In this document: positions 1 through 8,389 of the stretch, in pieces
How positions within the stretch are numbered: position 1 is the stretch's first letter
Layout: every line of letters starts with the position of its first letter
Assembly: GCA_023439545.1 (NCBI GenBank)
Contig: JAEXNT010000001.1
Location: 32,563 to 96,562, forward strand
Source of the DNA: Bacillota bacterium
Lineage (GTDB): Bacteria > Bacillota > Clostridia > Acetivibrionales > DTU013
Direction of reading: 5' to 3'
DNA length: 64,000 nucleotides
Made by a program: the position numbers and the translations under genes
Notes under the pieces: generated by a model
Told to the model about the DNA's origin: nothing
Database searches by the model: none
Seen by the model: only the letters and a program-made list of their open reading frames with translations

Positions 1-1
1 G

Positions 2-178
2 AAGAAGCGAGAACGAAATATTCGGCACGATGAAGATATAAACGTATTATTTATTTCTCGTGGTTGGACGATATTGCGTATATGGGAATGCGAACTTAAA
101 AAGAAGAACGAACAGGAATTGGTTGAAAAACTGCTAAATAGTTTTAACGATGATTCATACGAGAGCAAGCATCCGTGA
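2..178 (+). CDS. vsr: Very short patch repair endonuclease, C-terminal part (5' end outside window)
   Basis: A frame open from the left edge encodes 58 residues and ends in TGA at 176-178. The stretch RGWTILRIWECELKK matches the C-terminal signature of Vsr endonucleases (GW-x-V/I-x-R-I/V-W-E-x-E). The preceding RNIRHDEDIN fits the family's 'RNxxRDxxxN' segment. Vsr nicks DNA at T:G mismatches left by deamination of 5-methylcytosine and normally accompanies a cytosine-5 DNA methyltransferase, so a methylase gene probably lies to the left of this window. The N-terminal catalytic Asp cannot be seen, so intactness is unknown. Confidence 0.75.
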   Translation, partial: KKRERNIRHDEDINVLFISRGWTILRIWECELKKKNEQELVEKLLNSFNDDSYESKHP

Positions 179-461
179 GGATGATATGACAAAAGCCCCT
201 TCGGATATGGGGATTAAGTTTGCTGTTTACAACCCCAAACGCCAAATCTCAGACAATACACAATTTTCCTGCACATTTGAGAGAAAATGTAAAGATTGTT
301 TTGTCCGGGTATACAGATAAATCGTTCTTTTTTATTTTCTATTTACTCCAGATAACAAACCAATTAGATTTTCATTTTTGATGAAAGTGATGCTTATGAT
401 GCAACATTGGCTCATGTTTGCAGACCCATGTCCGAAACCAATACAGGTTGTCTGTTAGCTA
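179..461. other. Gene-free stretch between vsr and the blaI promoter
   Basis: No supported gene. One ATG-initiated frame of 44 codons (186-320) has no recognisable motif and no convincing ribosome binding site. No clear terminator hairpin was found. The stretch may contain decayed sequence from the edge of a restriction-modification island, but nothing in it proves that. Confidence 0.4.
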
Positions 462-516
462 TTGACATTTAGGTCTAATACCATTAAACTAATATTGTGG
501 TTTAATAACGTTAAAC
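462..516 (+). promoter_or_regulatory. blaI promoter with overlapping operator dyad
   Basis: A -35 box TTGACA (462-467) is followed after 17 bp by TAAACT (485-490). A perfect inverted repeat, ATTAAAC (483-489) and GTTTAAT (500-506), overlaps the -10, and a third half-site GTTAAAC lies at 510-516. BlaI-family repressors bind dyads over their own promoters, so this is the likely autoregulatory operator. Its half-site differs from the classical TACA/TGTA core of staphylococcal BlaI. The Shine-Dalgarno AGGAG at 519-523 follows directly. Confidence 0.6.
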
Positions 517-532
517 TTAGGAGTGCGAGTTT

Positions 533-898
533 ATGGAAGATTACAAACTGGGAGCAATGGAAACGAAGTTCGCGGAGCTCATATGGGACAATGTACCCAT
601 ATCGTCGGGCGACCTGGTGAAGCTATGCGGGAAGGAACTCACCTGGAAAAAATCCACTACATACACTATGCTGCGCCGGCTTTGTGAGCGCGGCATTTTT
701 CAGAATAAAGGCGGCATTGTTTCTTCACTTATGAGCAAGAGGGAGTTCAATGCGCTGCAGAGTGAGAAATTCGTCGAGGAAACCTTCGATGGATCGCTTC
801 CGCAATTCGTTGCGGCTTTTACACTGAGAAAAAAGTTAACCGAAAAGGAAATCAACGAGCTGCAGTGGCTCATCGATGAAAAGCGGGGTGAGTCCTGA
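533..898 (+). CDS. blaI: BlaI/MecI/CopY-family transcriptional repressor
   Basis: This 121-residue protein has the usual family length. The N-terminal half (about residues 5-75) is the winged helix, including 'LTWKKSTTYTMLRRL' typical of the BlaI recognition helix region. The C-terminal half is the helical dimerisation part. BlaI repressors are inactivated by proteolysis triggered by a partner M56 membrane peptidase, and that partner gene starts inside this gene's stop codon (ATGA overlap at 896-900). An AGGAG site lies 9 bases upstream of the ATG. The regulated target need not be a beta-lactamase: none is encoded next to it. Confidence 0.9.
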   Translation: MEDYKLGAMETKFAELIWDNVPISSGDLVKLCGKELTWKKSTTYTMLRRLCERGIFQNKGGIVSSLMSKREFNALQSEKFVEETFDGSLPQFVAAFTLRKKLTEKEINELQWLIDEKRGES

Positions 899-3189
899 TG
901 CGGGTATACGCTCTGTTGCCTGAAATCCTCAATATGAGCCTTACAGCAGGGATTGTCACCATTCTTGTGCTACTTGTCAGGATTCCGCTGAGAAAAGCGC
1001 CCAAGATCTTTTCTTATGCGCTTTGGGCTGTCGTGTTATTCCGGCTTGTCTGTCCCATATCGTTTTCATCCGAATTCTCGCTGCTTGGCTTATTTCGCGC
1101 GCCTGCAGCGGCAAACGGCGGTATTGCATATATCCCCTCCGAATTTGTTTCCGTGGGATCACCACAGGCAGATCTGTCGTTTTCCGATATCGGCAAAGCA
1201 ATATATAATAACCTGCATCAAGGTGGGGAGCAGACGGCTGCAGCTCCGGTGAAACCGCAGATGACTGCCGCTGCGGTGCTCTGGCTCGGGGGTATAGCGG
1301 CGATGTTGATTTACAGTGCGGTATCCTTGCTGCTGCTTCGCCGGAGGCTTGTGGGCGCAGTACGTCTGCGCGGGAACATTTATCTCGCGGACCGCATCGC
1401 CACACCCTTTGCTATCGGGATGATACGCCCTAAAATATACCTGCCGTCATCTTTAGAAGAGCAGGAGCAGGCGTATATCATCCTGCACGAGCAAACTCAT
1501 ATACGGCGGCTGGATCACATATTCAAGATGATCGCTTTTCTCGCGCTTTCAGTTCATTGGTTCAACCCGCTTGTGTGGGCGGCGTTTGTGTGTTGCATGA
1601 AGGATATGGAAATGTCCTGCGACGAACGGGTTATTAAAGAAATGGGGGGCGAAATCAAAGGGGCGTATTCAAAGTCTCTTCTCAATCTTGCAGCAGGACG
1701 TCGCCTTATTAACGGAAGTCCTCTTGCTTTCGGAGAAGGGAACCTCAAGGGGAGGATCAGGAATGTGATGAGCTTCAAAAAGCCGCAGTTCTGGGTGATG
1801 ATTGCGGCGGCGGCAGTCGTAATCACAGCGGCTGTGTGCCTTCTGGCGAATCCTCCAAAAGCAGGGACGCCGGAAATACCCGCCTCATCCTCATCTGTCA
1901 CGGCCTATTCCCTGGCGCCTGCATATGCTTTTGACAAATGTCTGTATATGAATCCTCTGAGCTCATATTATCCCTTCGATACTACCGGGCAGCTTTACTT
2001 GTTCGACCCTGACGGTGTTTTCAATATAATCAGCGAGGAAACGGGGGAGATATTGGAAAGCATTTCTCTTATCGATTGGACCGGTAAAGAGGTGGGTACG
2101 AAAGAGTGGAACTCTTTGTTCGCTTTCGGCGATCCTGTCGATATAAGCTCATATTCGGTTCGCAAGCAATACGAGGCGTCTGACAAATACCGCATTTATC
2201 AAATGGATGGCGAGGTCTGGCTTGCGACTGTCAACAAGGGAAACCTATGGAGCCTGTACCGGCTCAAGGAAACGGCAAAGCCTGATATTGCGGGCGGTTC
2301 AGGATCGCCAGCGGCTGAATCGGAACTTGCCGCGTCCGGATTGGAACCTGCCTCCTCTGAATTGATACCCGCTCCCCCGGCGATCTCGTTGGAACAGGAG
2401 GTGGGCGCAGATATGGTTGAGCTCGACTATGCCTCGGATAATATTGTCATTTTCCATGGCTATTTCGGGTTGTTCGTATATGACCCCGGTTCAAAGAAAA
2501 TAGTCCGCAGCCTGGACCTGAAGCCTATCGGGTGTAACGCTACACAGGGCGACAATTACTGCGAAGTTACCGTCAGCACGGATGGGAACACAGTGCAGCT
2601 TCACCCCATGAGCAGCAAAGACATGTACGTTTATACAGTTTCGGACAATACCTTGCAGAAAACGGCCTATAAGCGGATGGAGAACCGTTTTGCCGATTTT
2701 GTTGACATAACTGAGATAATCGATTTACAAGTAGCCGGAAGCTATAGCCATAGCGCGGTTAAGTTTAGTACGGGCGAATACGGATATCTGCATACCTCCG
2801 ACTGGACGGTGGGCACTCTCTCGTATATCCGGGGAGGCGATATGGTATACAGGCTGTTTGATTCCAGCGAGCCGTCAGCAGTGGCTTCCGAGCCGTGGGA
2901 GCTTGTAAGCAGGGCGTTTGCCGAAGCGTTTTTCGAAGAAAATACCAAAGTCATGAAAAGCTATCTTCTGGACCCCGATAAAGGTTTTGACAAGTATAAC
3001 CTGGATAAAGGCTTGGGTGATGCAGGGGCTATGAAATTGAAATTCAATCCGGACGATATAAAGAGCGATTCGGCATCGGTTGAATATGAGTTCAGGTTTG
3101 AGGGTGACGACAGCTATTCATATCTCTCGTTAAGTTTGAGAAAAAATGATGATGTGTGGAAAATAGAGTTTTACGGACTTGAAAAATAG
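898..3189 (+). CDS. BlaR1/MecR1-type M56 membrane peptidase sensor with a non-PBP extracytoplasmic domain
   Basis: This 763-residue sensor-protease is the expected partner of the BlaI repressor encoded just upstream. The N-terminal ~320 residues carry several membrane segments and the zinc site HEQTH at 197-201, followed by 'HWFNPLVW' and 'EMSCDE', the M56 hallmarks. A last membrane segment lies near residues 300-317. Beyond it, the classical BlaR1 penicillin-binding sensor is absent: no SxxK/KTG pattern is seen. Instead there is about 440 residues of beta-rich sequence split by a Pro/Ala/Ser-rich linker (about 460-500), which looks propeller-like. In BlaR1, ligand binding outside activates the cytosolic protease that cleaves the repressor. 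The ligand here is unknown. Confidence 0.85.
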   Translation: MRVYALLPEILNMSLTAGIVTILVLLVRIPLRKAPKIFSYALWAVVLFRLVCPISFSSEFSLLGLFRAPAAANGGIAYIPSEFVSVGSPQADLSFSDIGKAIYNNLHQGGEQTAAAPVKPQMTAAAVLWLGGIAAMLIYSAVSLLLLRRRLVGAVRLRGNIYLADRIATPFAIGMIRPKIYLPSSLEEQEQAYIILHEQTHIRRLDHIFKMIAFLALSVHWFNPLVWAAFVCCMKDMEMSCDERVIKEMGGEIKGAYSKSLLNLAAGRRLINGSPLAFGEGNLKGRIRNVMSFKKPQFWVMIAAAAVVITAAVCLLANPPKAGTPEIPASSSSVTAYSLAPAYAFDKCLYMNPLSSYYPFDTTGQLYLFDPDGVFNIISEETGEILESISLIDWTGKEVGTKEWNSLFAFGDPVDISSYSVRKQYEASDKYRIYQMDGEVWLATVNKGNLWSLYRLKETAKPDIAGGSGSPAAESELAASGLEPASSELIPAPPAISLEQEVGADMVELDYASDNIVIFHGYFGLFVYDPGSKKIVRSLDLKPIGCNATQGDNYCEVTVSTDGNTVQLHPMSSKDMYVYTVSDNTLQKTAYKRMENRFADFVDITEIIDLQVAGSYSHSAVKFSTGEYGYLHTSDWTVGTLSYIRGGDMVYRLFDSSEPSAVASEPWELVSRAFAEAFFEENTKVMKSYLLDPDKGFDKYNLDKGLGDAGAMKLKFNPDDIKSDSASVEYEFRFEGDDSYSYLSLSLRKNDDVWKIEFYGLEK

Positions 3190-3290
3190 TACTTCTCCGG
3201 GCGTCGGTTTTGCCTGTCGATGATTTTCAGAGTTTTTTTCGTTTTCAGGGGAATATTAAAGCCGATCATAAAATATGGGAGGCGAAACAA

Positions 3291-3725
3291 ATGATAAACG
3301 AAGATACGATAAAAATGCTCAAGGAGTGCAACCAAGGCATAAAGATGGCGGTAAACTCGATCGATGAAGTATTGCCCAAAGTGAACAGCGAGAGTCTCAG
3401 AAAACGTCTGGAAGACAGTAAACAGGAGCATGAGGAGCTTGGCAACGAGACCCGCCGCATACTCGACCAATGCGGCGAAAGCGGGAAAGACCCGAGTCTG
3501 ATGGCAAAAGGCATGTCCTGGATAAAGACAAATGCGGAGATGCTTGCCAATCCTACTGATAACACTGCTGCCGATATCATCGTCGACGGTTGTGACATGG
3601 GGATCAAGACGCTCTACAAATACAAGAATCAATACAAAGCCGCAGATGAACAGGCCAGGGATATCACCGACAGGTTGATCCGATCGGAAGAGAATTTATC
3701 GGATGACCTGAGGTCTTTCCTTTAA
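3291..3725 (+). CDS. Conserved small helical protein of unknown function
   Basis: 144 residues from an ATG with GGGAGG about 9 bases upstream; an earlier GTG-type start in the same frame lacks such a site. The protein is almost entirely alpha-helical and charged, beginning INEDTIKMLKECNQGIKMAV and ending with a conserved-looking 'DITDRLIRSEE' helix. It resembles clostridial hypothetical proteins of about 145 residues that look like ferritin-like four-helix bundles (DUF2383-like). That family assignment is tentative. No metal ligand set can be assigned by eye. It lies between the BlaR1-type sensor and a HAD phosphatase with no obvious shared promoter. Confidence 0.7.
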   Translation: MINEDTIKMLKECNQGIKMAVNSIDEVLPKVNSESLRKRLEDSKQEHEELGNETRRILDQCGESGKDPSLMAKGMSWIKTNAEMLANPTDNTAADIIVDGCDMGIKTLYKYKNQYKAADEQARDITDRLIRSEENLSDDLRSFL

Positions 3726-3848
3726 CGGGCCAATTCTTCAATATTGACTTCTTTCAGCATGTATAGTAAAAATTATATATGCTCTTGTCTGGAATACCTG
3801 AAGGGATCAGACGCGGGTTGACATTTTCTGTCTGAAAGGGTGTATTTT

Positions 3849-4673
3849 GTGGGGCGTCTGCCTTTTGAGGGAAAGCTTCTTGTTTGTGATATGGATGGTA
3901 CGCTGTTGAACAGCAAAAGCAAGCTGAGTGCGGTGAACAAGGCCGCACTCGACCGCTTCACAGCGGGCGGAGGACTTTTTACAGTGGCTACGGGCAGGAT
4001 GGAGAGGTCGGTTCTGCAATATCTGGACAGTCTTCCGATCAACGTACCGGCTATTATATATAACGGCGCAGGCATATATGATTTCAAGTCCGGCAGGCTG
4101 TTGTGGCAGGACACATTGCCTGAAGGGATGATCGGGCCGGTGAAACAGGTGATCGACAGGTTCCCGGGAATAGGAGTCCAGGTATATCATGGAGGCAGCA
4201 CCTATTTTATCACCGAGAATGATCATACTCGCGCGCATGCTGTCAGGGAAAATTTCGAGCCCGTCATCACAAGGCCGGAGGACATACCGCAGCCGTGGTT
4301 CAAGATAATACTGGCCTGGGATCCGCCGAAACTGGGAGATGTGGAACGCTTCCTCGGGAGGTTCGACATTCCTTTCCGACAGGTCTTTTCGGAACCGCAG
4401 TTTCTGGAACTCTTGAACAAGGATACATCCAAGGGGAGCGCCCTGAAGGTGCTAAAGAAGATGCTCGATCTGGAGAAATACTGCGTTGTAGCGATGGGTG
4501 ACAACATGAACGACATGGAACTCGTTCAAGAGGCCGCTATCGGCATTGCCGTGGATAATGCGACAGAATCGTTAAAGGCCTCGGCAAACCTGTGCTGCAC
4601 GTGCCAGGATCGAGATGCCGTATCAGAAGTGATCGGCTGGATCGAAGAGGGCAAGATAGCATGCTGCCGGTAG
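3849..4673 (+). CDS. Cof-type HAD-IIB family hydrolase
   Basis: About 274 residues. Motif I is 'VCDMDGTLLNS' with the nucleophile/acid pair DMD, motif II is 'TVATGR', and motif IV is 'VVAMGDNMNDMEL', the classic Cof signature. These enzymes dephosphorylate sugar phosphates, FMN or pyridoxal phosphate, and the substrate cannot be told from sequence. Two GTG starts are possible, at 3840 and 3849. The AAAGGG site at 3835-3840 overlaps the first and is well spaced for the second, so 3849 is preferred. It stands alone between unrelated genes. Confidence 0.88.
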   Translation: MGRLPFEGKLLVCDMDGTLLNSKSKLSAVNKAALDRFTAGGGLFTVATGRMERSVLQYLDSLPINVPAIIYNGAGIYDFKSGRLLWQDTLPEGMIGPVKQVIDRFPGIGVQVYHGGSTYFITENDHTRAHAVRENFEPVITRPEDIPQPWFKIILAWDPPKLGDVERFLGRFDIPFRQVFSEPQFLELLNKDTSKGSALKVLKKMLDLEKYCVVAMGDNMNDMELVQEAAIGIAVDNATESLKASANLCCTCQDRDAVSEVIGWIEEGKIACCR

Positions 4674-4787
4674 AAGTAAGGTAGTATGCGGACTGTACTG
4701 GACGAAAAATATTGGATAAATAAGGTAATAGTATTGAATTTTTCATATCATTACGGTAACATTTGTATTGATGGAAGGTGATTTTAC

Positions 4788-4889
4788 ATGGATAGAAAAT
4801 GGGTCAAATGGACAGCAATAATTACGGTACTGGTGTTTTTTCTGTCATCCGTAGGCGTATTGGGATACTCGCTTTTCTTCGGCAAATGA
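4788..4889 (+). CDS. 33-residue single-span membrane protein
   Basis: This short gene has a good ribosome binding site (GGAAGGTGA) about 7 bases before the ATG. It encodes a basic N-terminus (MDRKWVKW), a hydrophobic span of about 19 residues and a short tail ending FFGK. The layout (short, basic N-terminus, one helix, few outside residues) resembles Prli42-type stressosome anchor miniproteins of Firmicutes, but sequence identity is too weak to claim this. It lies upstream of the AMMECR1 fusion gene and could share its transcript. Confidence 0.6.
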   Translation: MDRKWVKWTAIITVLVFFLSSVGVLGYSLFFGK

Positions 4890-4971
4890 TGGATTTGAGA
4901 TGACGAAGTATCCCTGAAGACACCGGTAAATATTCAAGGGTGGTTGAAAAACCGCAGAAAGGTTGTGGGCT

Positions 4972-6381
4972 ATGGGTTCGATCATAAGCGCTTTCATCTC
5001 CCCACACCCGCCGGTATTGGTACCTGAGGTCGGGAAGGGCGATGAGAAAAAAGCTGGCGCTACGCTTGGCGCATTGCGTAAGGCTGCAAAGGAGATAAGC
5101 CGCCTGAAGCCTTCCACAATAGTTCTTACCTCTCCTCATGCGCCGTTATTTCAGGATTTTATCCACATCAACATAAAACATACGCTTAGCGGAACCTTTA
5201 AGAGGTTCGGCGCCGCCGGCGTCAAATTGGAGTTCGAAAACAACATCAAGCTTACGGGCGACATAATGACCATTGCCAATGCGGAAGGCATACCATGCGG
5301 CGGCTTGGACGAATCGCTGATGGCAAGGTACAACATTTCCGACGAACTCGATCACGGTGCGTTGGTGCCGCTCTATTTCATTTCAAAGGAATATAACGAT
5401 TTCAAACTGGTGCATATATCGATAGCGGGGTTGCCCTTCAAGGAGCTGTATAAATTCGGAAGCTGTATAGCCCATGCGATAGAACAGTCGGACGAGAACG
5501 TAGTCTTTCTGGCGAGCGGCGACCTGTCGCACAAACTGACGCCGGACGGGCCGTATGGTTTTGACGAAAGCGGCCCGGAATTCGACAGGCAGCTTGTCGA
5601 CTATCTCAAAGTGCCCGACCCGGAAGGTCTTATGAGCTTTAAAGAGGGCTTTCTGGAGGAAGCCGGAGAGTGCGGGCTGCGTTCATTCATAATAATGTTC
5701 GGCGCGCTTGACGGACGTGAAATAGAGTCGAGCGTACATTCATACGAGGGCCCGTTCGGAGTCGGTTATTCAGTCGCGGAATTCAAGCCCGGCGTGCATA
5801 AAGAGGGTGAAAGCCTGCTCGACAGGATGAACAGGACGGAGCTCGAAAGGCTGAATGAGATCAGGAACCAGGAGGATCCCTACGTGGCGCTTGCCAGGAA
5901 ATCGCTCGAGATGTATGTCTCGGACGGTACCGTCATAGAGATGCCGGATGTCCTGCCGGCGGAGATGGCAAACAGAAGGGCGGGGGTCTTCGTATCGATA
6001 AAGAAATCAGGCCAGCTCAGAGGCTGTATCGGCACGATAGTCCCTACGCGAAAGAATATAGCCGAAGAGATAATTCACAACGCCGTCAGCTCCGGAACTG
6101 AGGATCCCAGATTCAATCCCGTCGAAGAAGATGAACTGGACAGTCTGGTATATTCCGTCGATGTTCTCGGGGAAGCCGAGCCTATCGGATCGACGGCTGA
6201 ACTCGATATAAAACGCTATGGAGTAATCGTCAGGGCTGGAAGACGCTCGGGGCTGCTCCTGCCTGACCTGGAGGGCGTGGACACACCGCAGAAGCAGGTA
6301 TCGATAGCGCTTCAGAAGGCAGGTATCAATCCGACAGAAAAGTATTCGATGGAGAGATTTGAAGTGATCCGCCACAAGTAG
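4972..6381 (+). CDS. LigB-like dioxygenase domain fused to AMMECR1 domain (AmmeMemoRadiSam system protein A)
   Basis: 469 residues from ATG 4972, which has AAAGG at a spacing of 9; a TTG start 9 bases earlier is less well placed. Residues about 4-275 resemble the class III extradiol dioxygenase/MEMO fold: SPHPPVLVPEV at the start, 'LTSPHAPLF', and 'LASGDLSHKL' with the His expected to be a metal ligand. Residues about 300-469 are an AMMECR1 domain with the diagnostic 'LRGCIGT' and 'SSGTEDPRFNPV'. Together with the radical SAM enzyme downstream, it forms the conserved AmmeMemoRadiSam set, whose biochemical function is not established. Here the two non-radical components are fused in one polypeptide. 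Confidence 0.88.
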   Translation: MGSIISAFISPHPPVLVPEVGKGDEKKAGATLGALRKAAKEISRLKPSTIVLTSPHAPLFQDFIHINIKHTLSGTFKRFGAAGVKLEFENNIKLTGDIMTIANAEGIPCGGLDESLMARYNISDELDHGALVPLYFISKEYNDFKLVHISIAGLPFKELYKFGSCIAHAIEQSDENVVFLASGDLSHKLTPDGPYGFDESGPEFDRQLVDYLKVPDPEGLMSFKEGFLEEAGECGLRSFIIMFGALDGREIESSVHSYEGPFGVGYSVAEFKPGVHKEGESLLDRMNRTELERLNEIRNQEDPYVALARKSLEMYVSDGTVIEMPDVLPAEMANRRAGVFVSIKKSGQLRGCIGTIVPTRKNIAEEIIHNAVSSGTEDPRFNPVEEDELDSLVYSVDVLGEAEPIGSTAELDIKRYGVIVRAGRRSGLLLPDLEGVDTPQKQVSIALQKAGINPTEKYSMERFEVIRHK

Positions 6382-6467
6382 GATCGGGCGCGGTTTGCCA
6401 CCAGAATCGGGGGGCGGTCGGCCCCAGGAAAGATCTACGTATCAGGTATTGCCGGGATGGATGCTTT

Positions 6468-7337
6468 ATGGAACAGAATTTGAAAGATGCCCTTTATTAC
6501 GAAAAGCTTGACGACGGCAGAGTACGCTGCGATCTGTGCCCGCATGGCTGCGTCCTCAAAGAGAACGGAACGGGAGTATGCCTCGCAAGGAAAAACGTCG
6601 GCGGCCGGCTGTATACTATGAATTACGCCTGCGTCACTTCATTGGCGCTGGATCCGGTCGAAAAGAAGCCGCTGTATCACTTTCACCCGGGAAAGCTTAT
6701 TCTTTCCGCCGGCACGTACGGCTGCAATTTCAAGTGCAGCTACTGCCAGAACTGGACGATAGCCCAAAGGGATGCGCAGTATACGGTGATCACGCCCGAA
6801 CAGCTTGCCGACCTTGCACTGGAATACGCAGACAGGGGAAATATCGGCGCAGCATACACTTATAACGAACCTTCGATCTGGTACGAATTTGTATATGACG
6901 CGGCGCGGCTGATCAGAGAAAAAGGCCTTGTCAACGTACTTGTCACAAACGGCTTCATAAACCGCAAACCTCTCGAAGACCTGCTTCCTTATATCGACGC
7001 CATGAACATAGACGTCAAGGCCTTTACCGAAGAATTTTACGGGCAGTTCTGCAAAGGCGGCCTCGACGCCGTCAGGAAGACGGTCGAGCTCTCTGCTTCA
7101 CGCTGCCATGTTGAGATCACCACGCTTGTGATACCCGGACTCAACGACTCGCCTGAAGAAATAGGCAAGCTCGCGCAGTGGCTGTCCGCGATAAATCCGG
7201 ATATGGTACTTCATCTGTCACGCTTTTTCCCGAACTATAAAATGAATGACATACCTCCGACTCCGCTGCCCACTTTGCAAAAGGCAAAGGACAGCGCTCT
7301 TCAATATCTCAGACATGTCTATCTTGGTAACGTATAA
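6468..7337 (+). CDS. AmmeMemoRadiSam system radical SAM enzyme
   Basis: This 289-residue protein has the radical SAM cluster motif CNFKCSYC (Cys 86, 90, 93). It also has a second, N-terminal cysteine set (CDLCPHGC plus GVC, residues 21-38) typical of this PflA-like family. 'AYTYNEPSIW' and the late 'LHLSRFFPNYKM' are also family hallmarks. It presumably uses S-adenosylmethionine and a [4Fe-4S] cluster to activate or modify a partner, with the AMMECR1/LigB fusion product encoded 86 bp upstream as the obvious candidate. The substrate is unknown. Confidence 0.92.
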   Translation: MEQNLKDALYYEKLDDGRVRCDLCPHGCVLKENGTGVCLARKNVGGRLYTMNYACVTSLALDPVEKKPLYHFHPGKLILSAGTYGCNFKCSYCQNWTIAQRDAQYTVITPEQLADLALEYADRGNIGAAYTYNEPSIWYEFVYDAARLIREKGLVNVLVTNGFINRKPLEDLLPYIDAMNIDVKAFTEEFYGQFCKGGLDAVRKTVELSASRCHVEITTLVIPGLNDSPEEIGKLAQWLSAINPDMVLHLSRFFPNYKMNDIPPTPLPTLQKAKDSALQYLRHVYLGNV

Positions 7338-7399
7338 TTGCTGTGTATGAATATACATTCTGTTTGTTGTATTTGCACAAAAAAGACCTTCATTAAATT

Positions 7400-7428
7400 T
7401 TGATTAAAAGTGAAAAAATCGCTATCAT
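7400..7428 (+). promoter_or_regulatory. Probable sigma-A promoter of cdaA-cdaR
   Basis: TTGATT (7400-7405), a 17-bp spacer and TATCAT (7423-7428) lie 82 bp upstream of the cdaA start in an AT-rich gap. A second TATAAT-like sequence at 7446-7451 has no matching -35. Confidence 0.5.
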
Positions 7429-7510
7429 ATGTAAAAAAAAGAAGGTATAATTTTATTAAGCATTTTACTCAAGATACCCATTCAGTGTATATGCAAGGGT
7501 GTGAATTTTA

Positions 7511-8389
7511 TTGGATTTTTTCAACAACATTAACCTGCGCGACTTGTTCAACAACTTCGCCGGATATATGGGCTTAAGTGATCCTGTTTACATAATCAAG
7601 GCTATTATCGATATCAGCATCGTTGCATGGGTCATATACAAGCTCACTATCATAGTCCGCGAAACACGCGCATGGCAGCTGATCAAAGGTATCCTGCTCA
7701 TCCTGCTCGCAACGGAACTGAGTAATGTGCTTGGCCTTAAAACAATAAATTTCATACTTCAGAATATGATTCAGGTTTTAGCTCTGGGCGCTATCATTCT
7801 TTTTCAGCCCGAATTGAGAAGGGCTCTTGAAAAAATCGGAAGGAGCCGTTTTAAAAGCTTTATCAATTTTGATGAGGGAGCCAATACGAGGGTCCAGACT
7901 ACGGCTGTCATAGAGGAGATCGTAAAAGCCTGTGTGGATATGTCGTCCAAGTACACGGGAGCCCTGATTGTCATCGAAAGAGATACGAAGATCGGCGATA
8001 TAATAAATACCGGCACACAGCTCGAGTCGAATGTTTCGAGCGAGCTTCTGATCAACCTGTTCGTACCTGACACCCCTTTGCACGACGGCGCCGTCGTAAT
8101 AAGGGATAATAAGATAAAAGCGGCTGCCTGTTTCCTGCCGCTGACCGACAACCCGAACCTCAGCAAGGAACTCGGAACCAGGCATAGAGCTGCGTTGGGC
8201 ATAACGGAGGTTTCCGACTGCATCGCTGTCGTTGTTTCCGAAGAATCGGGGAAAATATCGTTCGCGCTTAACGGAGGTCTGACCAGGAATCTTACGCCCG
8301 ATACGCTGAGAAAGGCTCTTAACAAGAACCTTATCGAAAGTGAAAACAGCCCGAAGAAACTGGTTTTATGGAGGGGAAAAGCCAAGTGA
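7511..8389 (+). CDS. cdaA: Diadenylate cyclase CdaA
   Basis: This membrane-bound enzyme makes c-di-AMP from two ATP. The 292-residue protein has three N-terminal membrane helices (about 28-47, 58-75, 80-98) followed by a DAC domain. The catalytic motifs are DGA (192-194, in PLHDGAVVI) and RHR (224-226, in GTRHRAALG). The start is TTG at 7511, preceded by AAGGGTGTG. The next gene, cdaR, overlaps by 4 bases (GTGA), and glmM lies three genes downstream. This is a shortened form of the widely conserved cdaA-cdaR-glmM arrangement, in which CdaR and GlmM control cyclase activity. Confidence 0.96.
   Translation: MDFFNNINLRDLFNNFAGYMGLSDPVYIIKAIIDISIVAWVIYKLTIIVRETRAWQLIKGILLILLATELSNVLGLKTINFILQNMIQVLALGAIILFQPELRRALEKIGRSRFKSFINFDEGANTRVQTTAVIEEIVKACVDMSSKYTGALIVIERDTKIGDIINTGTQLESNVSSELLINLFVPDTPLHDGAVVIRDNKIKAAACFLPLTDNPNLSKELGTRHRAALGITEVSDCIAVVVSEESGKISFALNGGLTRNLTPDTLRKALNKNLIESENSPKKLVLWRGKAK

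Noticed and set aside
186..320. 44-codon frame after vsr
   Set aside because: No ribosome binding site, no recognisable similarity, and a length expected by chance.
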